In this document: in pieces, positions 42,875 to 53,828 of the stretch
How positions within the stretch are numbered: the first letter of the stretch is position 1
How the letters are laid out: the number at the start of each line of letters is the position of its first letter
Assembly (NCBI GenBank): GCA_963678675.1
Contig: OY783195.1
Location: forward strand, 16,957,342-17,021,341
Origin: Xiphydria camelus
Taxonomy: Eukaryota > Arthropoda > Insecta > Hymenoptera > Xiphydriidae
Direction: 5' to 3'
DNA: 64,000 bases
Position numbers and translations under genes: made by a program
The notes under the pieces: model-generated
The model's input: the letters and a program-made list of their open reading frames with translations, nothing else
The model's database searches: none
What the model was told of the DNA's origin: nothing

Positions 42875-43965
42875 ATGGTCGAAGCCTGCAGGATTCTTTG
42901 GATCTTCGTCTTTGTATATTTATTTTCCGCGTCATCGACCACGGTCAAATCTAATGTTAAATATAACCTAATTTAATTAGATTCGCGATTTAAACTCAAA
43001 TGGATTTGTAAGCATGTATGTAATTTTATTTTTTATATAGTTATTTGTAGATACGAAGGTATATAGATGACTGCCACACATGCCATAAAATCCTGTAGCC
43101 ACACATCAGCCGCACTACTTCGATACACTTCAGGAAATGTGGGTCATGTGTGGTGTAACGTCCTAACGTAGCCGTTTTCATAGAATAAAACGCAGCGGCG
43201 AATTAAGCGATAGGATAAGAGGAATCAAATAGCGACGAGCAAGGCCGCTGCGAAGGCCGGAACGCCGACTCCGCATCGAGCCAAAACTGCACCGCGAGTA
43301 ACACGAACCCTCGCGCAAGGTGAAGGCGCGAAAACCTCCACGTGCCACCCGCGTAGCATTAAAGGAAATGCACCAGCGAAAAATAAGACGCCAAGTAGCC
43401 ACCGAGTAGCCGCTGACAGGAAGAAACCTCCATGATTCAACGCATTCCTTCTCCTTCCCCTTTTCAACATCAGGAAGGATCCCCACCCGGAACGAAGTCT
43501 AACGACATATATAAGGAGAATCCTGGACACCGAGGGAGCTTTTTGTCTTTTGTCTTTTTCCTCGAGTAACGCGTGTTCCGTTCAAAAATCTGAATAAAGA
43601 AGTTCCGAGATCTAAAGTGACTGTGATTTGTGGAAACCTCAATTTCTATCCCTGTCGTGCTACCTAAAGTGAGTGACCAAGGAGAGAGCGCACCCCTTTC
43701 GATCCACCCCTCGGAGCAAGGATCCCACGGCCGACAGGAGGAGGAAGAGAGAGAGAGATCGAAGGACAAAGAAAGGTTAGTAGGAACAGAATATTCTTTT
43801 GCGATATAAAATCTCCTGAGTGTATCGATGATCCCTATTGTTTTCCCCGAATTGATAGTTAGTAGTAGTTCTAGTTGTCCATGACGTGACAGTGGATAAG
43901 TCTATTTGACCATACATGCTACACAATTTAGCTGCTATACTTCCGCTATACTTCTGCCGCACATT
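42875..43965 (-). repeat. Inverted-repeat complex, right arm (split by solo LTR)
   Basis: Complement of 40153-40539, interrupted between 43153 and 43896 by an LTR with a GTGG duplication. The sequence resumes GTGGATAAGTCTATTTGACC exactly where the left arm predicts. Confidence 0.72.
43154..43891 (+). mobile_element. Solo LTR, 738 bp
   Basis: Starts TGTAACGTC and ends GACGTGACA, near-perfect 9-bp inverted ends. GTGG lies at 43150-43153 and 43892-43895. The uninterrupted left arm of the host repeat gives the empty site, confirming a single insertion. ATATATAAGG (43506) and GAATAAAG (43590) fit a promoter and polyadenylation signal. The strand is inferred from those signals. No internal region remains, consistent with LTR-LTR recombination. 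Confidence 0.8.
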
Positions 43966-45059
43966 TTTTTTAACTCGAGTAGTACATTGACTCAGTTTGC
44001 TGAACAACGTTCCACATTCAGGAATTGCTTGCGATGCTATCTGAGCATAAATGTAAATGAGTAATCGAATATTATGTTGAGCGGGAATGATATTCTTAAT
44101 GAAGTATAATGACAAAAGCGATTGTATAAATGCTGAATATGAAACTCAAAGCAAGTTGCCTCTAGACTCCAAATATCGTAAAGAGACTAATCACAGGCCT
44201 GCAACAAAATTGTGATCAAGCTATTTTAATTTTTTTCACCTAATTAGGACTTATAATAAACTAAACAAACCCAATTTTGCTTCTATCACGTAACGTTTTT
44301 TTGCAAACCAATATTTAAGTATTATCTTTAAATATTCCAAGCAAATTAAAATAAATTCCTTCTTTTTGTTCGGAAACTGTGAGATACGCCTTAAAATTTC
44401 GTATTTACCAGAAGGAACCGGACAAGTCGGGGATTCTCCAGTTTGATACACTTGCTTTATAACAATGCTTTGAATTTTGTTCAAAAACCTTATGGGATAG
44501 AAAAAAAACTAAAACCGGATTTATAATCAGCATCACTTAAATGCCCAACATCAGTTAAAAAATTCAATTCACATTTTATAAGGTATTGAAACGCAGGCCT
44601 ATATGTAATGGTGGTGTACAAAATGAGACCTTTTTTTATTAACACAAACAAAACCAGATAGATTATATGAACCTCGGGTGGTAAATTCCAAATATGAATT
44701 CTGTTTTATTTTAGTATATCCCGTTTTTCAGAAAATTAAGGTGGGAATAGTATAAATCATGCTTTAAAGGTTTTTTAAGAAGATTTTCTCAAGAAATTGA
44801 CGTGCCCAAGGATATATTCAGCCCAAGGATTAGAATTCTGCATCAAAAAATCAATAACACTACCAGTGACTACTTTTTATAATCCATTAAAGTTTGAACA
44901 AACATAAACTAAATTTCATTGAGATGAGTGCGATGCTTCTCACAGATGATAAGCATCTTTTCTTCACAGAAACTTTAATTGCTAATCACTTCTTGCTCAC
45001 TGATTCGTACTCAATTTAAAAAATCTATGATAACCATTGATTGTATTTTACAATGCTAT
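43966..45059. other. No recognised feature
   Basis: AT-rich. A minus-strand frame at 44251-44484 has no motif I know. No terminal repeats seen. Confidence 0.35.
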
Positions 45060-45480
45060 ATAAATCTACACTAATCTACATTAATATAGTAAAGAAGAAA
45101 TGTTTGTGAGTTTGCTTGATTGTGAAGGGTAATCTCCTGAACTACTAAACTGATTAAAATTAATCTTTTACTGGTAAGGAGCCTGGACTTTTTAAACGAA
45201 CATTGGTTTTTGTTCTGAGGTTTTGACAAAAGGGAGTTGACAAGTGATGATTTTAGTGACGTAGGTCATCGTTAAAACGGACAAACGAACGAGTTTTTGG
45301 AAAATGGTAAAAGATATCTGTACCTCAGAGCCAGACTATGTGAAGTCCTATGTTAAGACTATGGACTTAACATAGTCTGGGTCTGAGGTACAGATATATA
45401 TTGTAGAACACAAATATAATTACAACAAAGACCGTAATAACATATATCTAGCATACACGCGAACGAAGTCGCGGGTGGTT
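45060..45480 (+). mobile_element. Helentron/Helitron-like non-autonomous element
   Basis: The 5' part reads AGAAATGTTTGTGAGTTTGC and CCTGAACTACTAAACTGATT. The 3' part reads CACGCGAACGAAGTCGCGGG, a short hairpin near the end. Both are phrases typical of insect Helentron-type elements. A 35-bp-arm hairpin (45312-45397) lies inside. Boundaries are approximate because Helitron-class elements lack target duplications. Confidence 0.55.
45312..45397. repeat. Hairpin with ~35-bp arms
   Basis: ATATCTGTACCTCAGAGCCA...GAAGTCC is mirrored after a 14-bp loop as GGACTTAACATAGTCTGGGT...ACAGATAT, with a few mismatches. It may be a nested mini-element. Confidence 0.7.
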
Positions 45481-45940
45481 GTTAGCGTTAAATAAATTTG
45501 GATTAGATTTCATGAAGAGATGAGCGCGGGGCCGTGAGATTTAGTCTAAATATAGTATATTATTGAACTTACGGTTAAATGTATTTCAAAATGCAATCAA
45601 TTATTACTATCAATTTTTGTATTCTGAACCCAAATCTGAAAGTACAAAATAGCTATTATGTCAAGTTTTTCAGACAAAGAAAGTACTCGTCATATTTAAA
45701 TAGCATTACGTCATTTCGATGAAATTTAGTTTATATTTATTCCAGTGGAATTACGTCACGAATGGTATCAATAATGTTTATAAATTATTTGGCACTAAAT
45801 TCGAATTCGTAAGTAATGTGAGGATAACATGTCAAGTTGTTAAGAAGAACAAAAAGAAACCTTTAAAGCGTGACATGTATGACGTTTACTTCATTCTTCG
45901 TATAACAGATATACTTTGTATGTATTATATAATATATATA

Positions 45941-46658
45941 TGTCGCACCCACACTTAGCGTAATTGTCCATTTCATGAAATGGATATCCACTTCGCGAAC
46001 TGTATCCATTTAATGAAATCATCTTACCTTACAACATCTGGACAAAAACCGTCCAGTTCCTGTTCTGTACAGATAGACCTTATTTGTCCACTTCATGTAA
46101 TAAAGTTAGTCTGGTTTATGTCGCACCCACGTTGCACCCACTTGGCGTAATTGGCCGTTTCATGAAATGGATATCCACTTCGCGAACTGTAACCACTATA
46201 ATTTCGCTTTATTGTGTCTCCGCTCGCTGCGCTCGCTCCGCCGACTACCTAACCTAACCCAACCTCTCCCTATTGGAATTTTTTTTCCTAAATTTCCCAA
46301 GAAAATTTGGATTTATTATGGCTCTGTCGCACCCACTTGGCGTAATTTCTTGGGAAATTTAGAAAAAAAAATTCCGATAGGGAGAGGTTGGGTTAGGTTA
46401 GGTAGTCGGCGGAGCGAGCGCAGCGAGCGGAGCCACAATAAAGCGAAATTATAGTGGTTACAGTTCGCGAAGTGGATATCCATTTCATGAAATGGCAAAT
46501 TATGCCAAGTGGGTGCGACAAAAGAATATTTCCATTTCATGAACTGGACAAAATTTTATCCAGATAGAGGAATAAAATATTATTCCTCTATCTGGATACA
46601 GTTCGCGAAGTGGATATCCATTTCATGAAATGGACAATTACGCTAAGTGGGTGCGACA
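45941..46658. mobile_element. Nested palindromic element, outer unit 718 bp
   Basis: Ends TGTCGCACCCACACTTAGCG and complement, flanked by TA. Subterminal palindromes ATTTCATGAAAT, GGATATCC and CTTCGCGAA follow in the same order on each side. A second complete unit of the same family lies inside at 46119-46520, and a third end TGTCGCACCCACTTGG at 46325. Confidence 0.85.
46119..46520. mobile_element. Inner unit of the TGTCGCACCCAC family
   Basis: Same ends as the outer unit (TGTCGCACCCAC / GTGGGTGCGACA) with long arms (GCGAACTGTAACCACTATAA, CCGACTACCTAACCTAACCC). A third partial end marks its centre. The pattern is insertion of the family into itself. Confidence 0.8.
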
Positions 46659-46940
46659 TATACTTTATGTTTATCCTCGCGATTTCTACGCTCCTGGTGG
46701 CTTCATATCATAATATGGATATACCGGGTGATTCTTCAATATTGCGACAAACGTCAAGGATGGGTTCCTTGGATGAAAATAAGAAAAAAAGTTCCCATGA
46801 GCATGGGTCCGGAAATGCTGAGTTTCGGAATTGCATTTTTAAATGCCTTATCAAAAAAAATATTTAAAACGCAATGACGCATCCTCTATTCTGAAATGAT
46901 ATTTAATACTCCTAAGAAGACCCTATTACAAAAACGTTTG

Positions 46941-47180
46941 GCCGCCACACGCGGAAGAAGTGAAACTTCGATACTGATGGGTAGAAAAGAAAACTAAACA
47001 AGTAATTAACAATAGTAATACCATGTCATTTTAAGATAATGTAGTTCAGATATGGTTTTAAAAACAATAGTACTACCATGATATTTTTATTATGCCATGG
47101 TATTATTATTGTTAATTACTTGTTTAGTTTTCTTTTCTACCCATCAGTATCGAAGTTTCACTTCTTCCGCGTGTGGCGGC
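46941..47180. repeat. Palindrome with GAAGTGAAACTTC motif
   Basis: Arms of about 84 bp (46941-47024 and 47098-47180) start GCCGCCACACGCGGAAGAAG. The same GCGG.AGAAGTGAAACTTC phrase occurs near 7000 and 7725 in the arms of the palindrome at 6644-8663, linking the two. Confidence 0.78.
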
Positions 47181-47512
47181 TATACGTTTTGTTTTTTTTC
47201 TACGACCTAGCGCATCGGTTTGACTGAACGGGGACGTTGAGTGCGCGGCGGGAGGATAACTAAGCGCGGTCTCTCACGGGTCGGTATGCTTCGAGCAAAA
47301 ACCGCGCTCGGTATCCGTGCAGCATACCGACTGGTTGTTGCTCTATATATTTTGTATCGATGCTCGCACACGGGTCGGCGTGGCATCGGCGCGAAGCTGT
47401 TTGTACTCGGTATGTTGCGTGCAACATCACCAATCAGTCGCGTCTCGACATTTGCAGGCTGTAAGCATCTAGGCAGTCGGGCTTTCCCGGTCGAACCTCC
47501 CGTTGGGGTGTA

Positions 47513-47934
47513 CCAAGGGCGGTCTACACTCCCTCACACATGTTCGTATTTTGTCTGCTTATCAATGGCTTAACGAGTCTGACTAATTTTACAGAAGAAT
47601 TTTTTGACATTCTATATACATTGCCTTAAACTTATCATTTTCACTCAATTCTCCTGCTGCTATAAATAGTCTGTTACTATAGTTGCGTTCAATGTATGGA
47701 TGGACCCAAAATATCTTTTTTCTTTGATTTCTGAAATAATTATAAATTACAATAATATCTTCATCACTTGAATCACTAGACGTAGACATGTTTCCTACTA
47801 CTTTCCGCCGCGGAATAGCACGAAATGAAATGCACCGGCAAGCGTCGCGCCGCCAGCATACCGAGGCTGTAAGCGAGGCTGGCTAGTAAAGAATCGGTAT
47901 GACATTTACCGTATACTTATAGACCGCGCCTTGG
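47513..47934 (-). mobile_element. Non-autonomous PIF/Harbinger element
   Basis: Ends CCAAGGGCGGTCTACA (47513) and TATAGACCGCGCCTTGG (to 47934) are inverted. A minus-strand transposase N-terminal scrap lies inside. It abuts the family B MITE at 47935. Confidence 0.6.
47589..47789 (-). pseudogene. PIF/Harbinger transposase N-terminal fragment
   Basis: 67 codons from ATG: an acidic start (MSTSSDSSDEDIIVIYNYFR) then FWVHPYIERNYSNRLFIAAG and ELSEND.KFKAMY. WVHP and the E..D..KF...YR block are Harbinger hallmarks. No nuclease domain. Confidence 0.7.
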
Positions 47935-48137
47935 CTCAACTCAGACGGTGCGACTTTCCTGCGACCGTTTTGTCGCGCTGATGTCGAGAGTAGCGGAGAC
48001 GCGGCAAATCAGCATGGAGTCGCAGTAAAGCACTCAGACGGTGCGACTTGTCGACGACAGTTGTCTCCATTTATTTTCTACAAAGTGCGATCGTCTTGTA
48101 CTGCTGTCGCAGGAAAATCGCACCGTCTAAGTTAAGC
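47935..48137 (+). mobile_element. MITE family B, full copy (203 bp)
   Basis: Ends CAACTCAGACGGTGCGACTT and complement of CTTAGACGGTGCGATTTTCC. It shows the complete form of the truncated copy at 1069-1186, with two internal TCAGACGGTGCGACTT blocks. Confidence 0.8.
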
Positions 48138-49032
48138 CTTAACGTTAGATTTTTGGTAAGCCCGTCAAAATACTGACTGGGATCAAATACATACAAATAA
48201 ATCTGAGGCTTGGTTCTAAAAGGGCCAATATCAATTTTTCGAGATTTGGGCCAAAGTGCATAATCAAACTGTATTTCAAGAGAACCTTTAAATGTAGAAA
48301 GGGCTAATATGTACTTACAATAAAAACTGTGCTATAATTATAATTAGTCGTATTTTTGAAAAACGAAAACAACGAAAACGACAAACCCTCGTTGGTGGAT
48401 TAAAGAACTATACAAAAATCGCATGCAATACGGAAACAAATTGATGGATGATGTGCGATATGAATGTATAGACGAAACGATCTATAATTTCTCTCGCATG
48501 AGTTACATGATTTTGTATATATATGATCACTTATTGCTCCAAAAATAAGTAGAACCGATACATACATGCGAGAGGCAATCAGCAGAAAAGAGAGAGTAGC
48601 TATATCCTATCCTTCATGTCTTTATGAGTTAGGGATTAGGTCTTCCCGATCGGTCATCTATTGAAATCGTCATTCTTTCCTTTACAAGACGGATCTGGTA
48701 TTCCACGTATAGCGGTATCGATTAAAATTGCAGGGAAAGGTGCGAGACTGCAAGCGCATTTGCCGCTTTCGCAGAAATATACCGTTTGCCTGATGGTTAG
48801 ATTAACCCTTAGATTAGTGGGGTATTCAGATCGCGGTGCAATCAAACGGTACGAACCGATATTCTGAATTCCGCCTATCGTGCGAGGGAACACAAATAAA
48901 GAAATAAGCATCCGAGCATGAGCCAAGTAATTTAGCGTCTACACAAAGCGAGCAGTTTGGGGCGAAGCGCCTTTCATTGAGCATCGCCAAAAACCGACAG
49001 CACGCCGGATCGCACCGAGGCTGCTCGGGTAA
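48138..49032. other. No recognised feature
   Basis: Mixed DNA with no gene or terminal repeats recognised. Ends in GC-rich sequence near 48940. Confidence 0.35.
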
Positions 49033-49302
49033 AGCCGCGTATACATCTGAGCACGAACGGGAACGAGGCAAGGCGAGGCCGAACGAGCATGCAAGTGTGT
49101 ATGTGCATCCGAGGTGCGGCAAGACGCCTCGGCCTCGCCTCGGGGCCGTTCGGAGTCTATCCGTTTCGAGTCGGTATTTCAAAGGAACGAATGGATAAAT
49201 CGTTGCCTCTCGAACGTTGCCTCGTACGATTGTCAAAAACTCTCGCATTCGCCTCGCCTCGCCTTGCCTCGTTCCCGTTCGTGCTCAGATGTATACGCGG
49301 CT
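49033..49302. mobile_element. MITE with AGCCGCGTATACATCTGAGC ends, 270 bp
   Basis: 49-bp arms (49033-49081 and 49254-49302) include GCACGAACGGGAACGAGGCA. Repeated CGAGGC/GCCTCG words fill the interior. Non-coding. Confidence 0.8.
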
Positions 49303-49839
49303 ATGGAGAGGTAGCCTCGGCCTCGCGTCTTAGGTAGTCCTCGCCACGGCGTGTCTCGCGCACGGGCTCCTCGGCGAGCGTGTACTGCCGGCATTAGCCG
49401 AAATACCCCGATTCGCTGATAGTGGGACTAACTATGAATGGCGAGTTATTTATGACGCGACGCTATTAAGGAGGAACATCAGTGAAATGAAAATGGACCA
49501 ATTACTAAGATTTTAACATTGGAAATGTTTAAGGAATCGGTGTTCTGAGGTAGGAGTGTACGAAACTTCAAAATGTAACAAATGTTCGGTCGCGACCCCT
49601 GGGCGTTTGAGTGGGCGTGGGGAGCTGATCTTGGTATCATTTTGTAGATTGCAATTTTCTCTGTCTAATGAAGGTAATTTCAAGATTCTAATTGGAAGGG
49701 TATGGACACGGTGAGAAAAATATAAGACCGGGTGGTTTGACTCGTCCACTAGAGTGGCACGGCTCCCGTGTTTATATAAACTCGATATGTTTATTTCCGA
49801 CGCGCGATAAGATTTCTCGCTCGGGCGGTATGACGCTAA
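49303..49839. other. No recognised feature
   Basis: GC-mixed DNA containing a possible TATA box (GTTTATATAAACTC near 49770). No coding frame that I can support. Confidence 0.35.
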
Positions 49840-50520
49840 CAAGGAGAGTATTCGAGGTGTACCTCACCGATTTTCTTCATTCTGCGATATGTTGTAGTAC
49901 ATCAAAAAACATTAGACACATTTTTTTATACGTGCTAATTTGCTCATTTAAGGGGTGAAAATCACCCTTAAACTTGACCCCCTAAAACCAATTTTCTACG
50001 CTTTCTCAAAAACTACGTTGAATTTCTTAACGAAACAAATTGAATATTATTCTTTATCGAAAGACGATGACATGTGAAGTACTTTTACTCTCGGTGGTTG
50101 CATCCCTCATTTTTCGCAGGGGTAAAACTAAGTTTTTCCACAATTTTTTCGCCAGATGTTACCAAATTTATTAAATCTGGATAACAATTATTCTGTTATA
50201 AAGAAAAAAAGAAATTAAAGTTGACATATTTCGGGGTTTTTCGAAAAACTTCCCCTCGAAAGGGTAAACCACCCATAAATTAAATGTATTTTATTTTTAA
50301 TAAAAAAGTTCTTATTTTCTTCATTCTGCGATATATCATAGTGCACCGAAAAACATTAGACACGTATTTTTTTTGTTACGTGCTAATTCTGTCATTTAAG
50401 TGGTGAAAACCACCCCTAAACTTAACCCCCTAAAACCAATGTTCTACGATTTCTCAAAAACTACGTTGAATTTCTTAACGAAACAAATTGAATATTACTC
50501 CTTATCGAAAGACGATGACC
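49840..50520 (+). mobile_element. Two terminal-repeat fragments of the CENP-B/pogo-like family
   Basis: 49840-50160 matches 25128-25450 from the terminal CAAGGAGAG. 50310-50518 repeats the same part again (TTCTTCATTCTGCGATATAT ... GAAAGACGATGAC) without the outermost end. The second fragment stops abruptly inside a mariner relic. Confidence 0.78.
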
Positions 50521-51228
50521 AAAAGCGTCAATTAACTGGCAAAGAAAAACGTCCAGTAAAACTGCTCCATGACAACGCCAGGCCTCATGTAGGTAAAACA
50601 GTTAAGGATACGTCAATGGCTCTTGGATGGGAAGTTGTAACACACCCGGCATATTCAGCAGTATTCACTGTAACAAAGTCATGCTGTGTATATGGTGGGA
50701 TATGAAAGGCGTACTCCATTATGAACTTTTGAAATCTGGCCAGACAGTTACTGTCGATCGCTATCGCCAACAATTAATACGATTAAACCAAGAAATTGAT
50801 CAAAAGCGTCCATTTATTGGCAAAGGAAAATGTCCAGTAAAACTGCTCCATGACAACGCCAGGCCTCAACCCACAAGTTGACTGGTCAAGGATATGTTAA
50901 TGTCTCTCGGATGGGAAGTTGTACCACACCCGGCGTATTCACCAGACTTAGCTCCAACTCCAACTGATTTTCACTTGTTTCGGAAAATGCAAAACTAATT
51001 GTCTGATGTGCGATTCAAAACATTGAAGAAGTCCAAAAGTGGGCTGATAACTTCATTATCTCGCAAGATAAAACTTTCTTTGGAAAGGCATTCGTGAATT
51101 TCCTAAAAGATGGCTGAAAGTCATTGAAAGTGATGGGGATTATTTTGATAAATAAATGTATTTTACTTTTTTCAAAAATAAATATTGAATTTTTGCAAAA
51201 GTGTCCTTAAACTTATTTGTACACCTAA
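50519..51228 (+). pseudogene. Mariner transposase catalytic half, internally duplicated
   Basis: Contains [14 protein letters not shown] (first Asp), LLHDNARPH (second Asp, present twice at about 50570 and 50855), and WEVVPHPAYSPDLAP (third Asp). It ends with WLKVIESDGDYFDK and TAA. The 3' terminus ACTTATTTGTACACCTAA matches the mariner at 8023-8588. The KRxxxGK...HDNARP...GWEVV block appears in two tandem pieces, so part of the gene was duplicated. Several stops. Confidence 0.85.
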
Positions 51229-51718
51229 TATAAAGTTTCGTATGGGCTGGCTGTGTGTCTCAGGGTATGTTCATAATGGCGCACCGTACATTGCACCGCA
51301 CCTAGCCCTGGAGCATAGCCTCGCCTTGAGCTTCGCCCATAGTATGGAGCAAAGTGTTTATAGTGACGCCTCGCACCTAGCTTAGCAATTCAGTCTTGTT
51401 GTTAATAATACCATGTCATTTTCGTCTCCTTCAACGTCTTTTGATGAAGAAGATATCGTGTTTAATTCGAATTTGCAAAAATGGTGCATGTTTGAAAGAA
51501 ATGAAAATATTCTTACACACAATGTTAATAAAAAACGAAGTTTTTATGGAGAGTTGCATCATCTTTATAAAGATTTGAGGAAAGACCCGCAGCGCTTTTT
51601 TCAACACATGAGAATAAGCATAAGTATGTTTGATGTATTAAGAATTAGGGGGCTCCACCCCCTGGGAGTTTCGCTCCCCAATTCCCGGGGGGCTATCGCC
51701 TCCGCTCCGCTTTCGCAG

Positions 51719-51826
51719 CCCCCCCCCCCCCCCTAGATCTTCGGAGGTGACACGGACGCATATACTAAAGGATTGCTCGCTCCGCTACGCGGAGCTCGAA
51801 TCGGAGGAGGAGGAGGAGGAGGAGGG
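51719..51826 (+). repeat. Simple repeats: C-run and GGA microsatellite
   Basis: A C15-type run at 51719-51733 and (GGA)n with one variation at about 51802-51826. They lie in the GC-rich insert within the Harbinger relic. Confidence 0.85.
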
Positions 51827-51962
51827 AGGCTGCATAACAACCGTCCGTGCTTCGCGCATCCGGTCCCAAGGTCGCCGGGGTTTTTCGAGACACGGTTTTG
51901 TCCACGCATTTATTCAAAAACTATTTTATATTATAGAAGGACAATATCGAAACAAACATTAA

Positions 51963-52861
51963 CCCGTAGTGGTCACACAGGGTCCAGATAACAAGGCAAT
52001 CTTTGAGTTTATGTATCCTTCAAGATATGGTTCAAAATGGAATCTGTGACACTATCTGTTATTGTTTGAAGGTACTACAATAACTTTCAGTGGTTTTTGA
52101 AAGCTTGCGTGATATCAGTGCGTCAGTAGACATCAATTTCTACGAACGTGTTTTTTGCTGGGGTCAACTAGACCCAGTGTGACCATAGTGTGGCAAAATC
52201 GGAATAAAACGTCTGCTCAACAAATTTTTTTTTTCATTAAAGTGTGATTGACAACGTAAGTATTAGTGCGCGTACTGTTATTTTTTTCTTTTTTGCCAAA
52301 GTCGGACGAATTTATGCGCTGATTGCGCTGGGCATGAGTAGTTTTTCAGTTCCTATAAATTTGTTTTACTTTTCTTAATGTAATTATTAATAAAATATAC
52401 ATTTTTTCTTATAAAAACAGTTTTTCACTTTATTTTACACCTTCAAACCCGACCTATTTGATTTTACGAGTTTCATGAAAATTTATATCTTCAAACTGTA
52501 AAATAAATATACTTTTTTCAAAGCTCGTTATAATACTGTTTTTTTCTTAAAAGTATACTATTTTGAGAGTAAAACGCAGAAAGTTTTTTTTCTCTATCTC
52601 AAAAATTGAAATTTTGATGAATACTTTTGTGAAAAATGTCAAATTTCTCGACAAACTTTTTCTCACATTTTTTCAATATAAACAAATTTAAAAAAGGAGA
52701 GCATAATTATTGGATTATAAAAGAGGAAGTCTTAAACTAAATTCCAGTTCAAGGTTTGAGTCGATACATTAAAAAGAACGCAAATGGCCACTGTTTTTCT
52801 GCGTGGGGTCCATTGGACCCAGTGTGATCACTACGTTATTTTTAGGTGTGACCACTACGGG
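51963..52861. mobile_element. piggyBac-type MITE (TTAA duplication), 899 bp
   Basis: Ends CCCGTAGTGGTCACAC and GTGTGACCACTACGGG are perfect inverted repeats flanked by TTAA (51959-51962 and 52862-52865). Internal palindromes GGGTCAACTAGACCC (52159) and GGGTCCATTGGACCC (52806) parallel the GGGTCGTTTGCGACCC of the autonomous piggyBac here. No transposase. Confidence 0.88.
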
Positions 52862-52931
52862 TTAATAAAACCTGGTGTAACTGTCATTTTCAGCCTATAT
52901 CAGTTGAGGAAAGGCTTATGTTAAGTTTAAG

Positions 52932-53499
52932 GTAAGTACACATTTACAAAATATTTATAAAAGAAATCGGAGCATCAGTAATTAAATTAGCAATGAACAA
53001 AGACGCAGTTTGTTCATTTTTCTTTATCCATCGTCGGGAGATGTGCGACGCTCGAGGCTCGACAAAATACTAAGCTCTATTCCTTATGCGAGGACGATGG
53101 TACCATGCCATGTGCGAGGCGAAGGGCTGTGCGCCGTTGTGATCGAGTCCATTTATTTACACACACGCGCCTATTTGCCTTACTTGCACCAGGCTAAGGG
53201 CGGTGCGTGGTGCGGTACGCCGCTGTGAACAACCATTTACGCTGTCCAACGCAAGCCAATATCGAGATGCTGCTCGACAGAGGGGTATCGTATCATGCCG
53301 TAATTGGGGGTACCGATCGCTATTGGTTGGCGTCAGGAACAGTGAAGGTGGTATAAATTGTGTAGGCTACATCCTAACACGCCCATCAAGAATAGCGTCG
53401 TCGACATAACAGCCGCTCTCGTTACGACGGACGTAAACACATGCGAGTAGAATATCTGTCCAGAGTTTCTTAGGGCTCACAAGGTACACTCGCGAGCAG
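52932..53499. other. Unassigned; part of an inverted pair with 58080-58205
   Basis: 53240-53345 (AACGCAAGCCAATATCGAGA ... GTCAGGAACAGTG) recurs in reverse near 58085-58200. The rest is unrecognised. Confidence 0.45.
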
Positions 53500-53660
53500 A
53501 GTATCTTCCCGCCGTTGTTTCAGTTAAAGAACTTGGATGGAGGCGGCCGTAGTTAAGCGGTACATATGTGAGAGTTCCGTTACAGAGGCTTTGCATAGTA
53601 CGTCCGCGATCAAAGATGATATATCAAAACTACGAGTTTTGCATGAGCACCCCTGTGCGG
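53500..53660. repeat. Inverted repeat, left partner (with 56785-56905)
   Basis: TATCAAAACTACGAGTTTTG and the flanking words pair with 56785-56905, bracketing about 3.1 kb that contains a large palindrome and a transposase relic. Confidence 0.65.
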
Positions 53661-53828
53661 TTGATCAATTTGATTCTTTTTTGTATTTTTCTACTTTTTT
53701 ATTTTTCTTAATAAATAAATGTTTTATATTGAATCTAGTTATAAAATAATAGAGATATTTTTGTCCACAGATAGGAGGGGGCGGGGGGGGGGGGGGCATT
53801 TTTATTTTTATGCTCCAAATCGTTTCTA

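Larger units (their letters stand above)
51413..52931 (+). pseudogene. PIF/Harbinger transposase relic split by a MITE
   Basis: 51413-51650 encodes an acidic start then FYGELHHLYKDLRKDPQRFF and QHMRISISMFDVL. After a GC-rich simple-sequence insert and a TTAA MITE, the frame resumes at about 52880 with QPISVEERLMLSLR, the block that follows in HARBI1-like proteins. It meets a donor GTAAGT at 52932. The catalytic exon is not in the window. This is the most complete of three Harbinger relics. Confidence 0.7.

Noticed and set aside
43178..43530. Overlapping 100-codon minus-strand frames
   Set aside because: They lie in the GC-rich part of a solo LTR, lack motifs and overlap each other.
44251..44484. 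Minus-strand 77-codon frame
   Set aside because: No motif, splice site or repeat context to support it.
46245..46405. Insect telomere-like TTAGG units (ACCTAACCTAACCC and complement)
   Set aside because: Only two or three units on each side of a palindrome; not a telomeric array.
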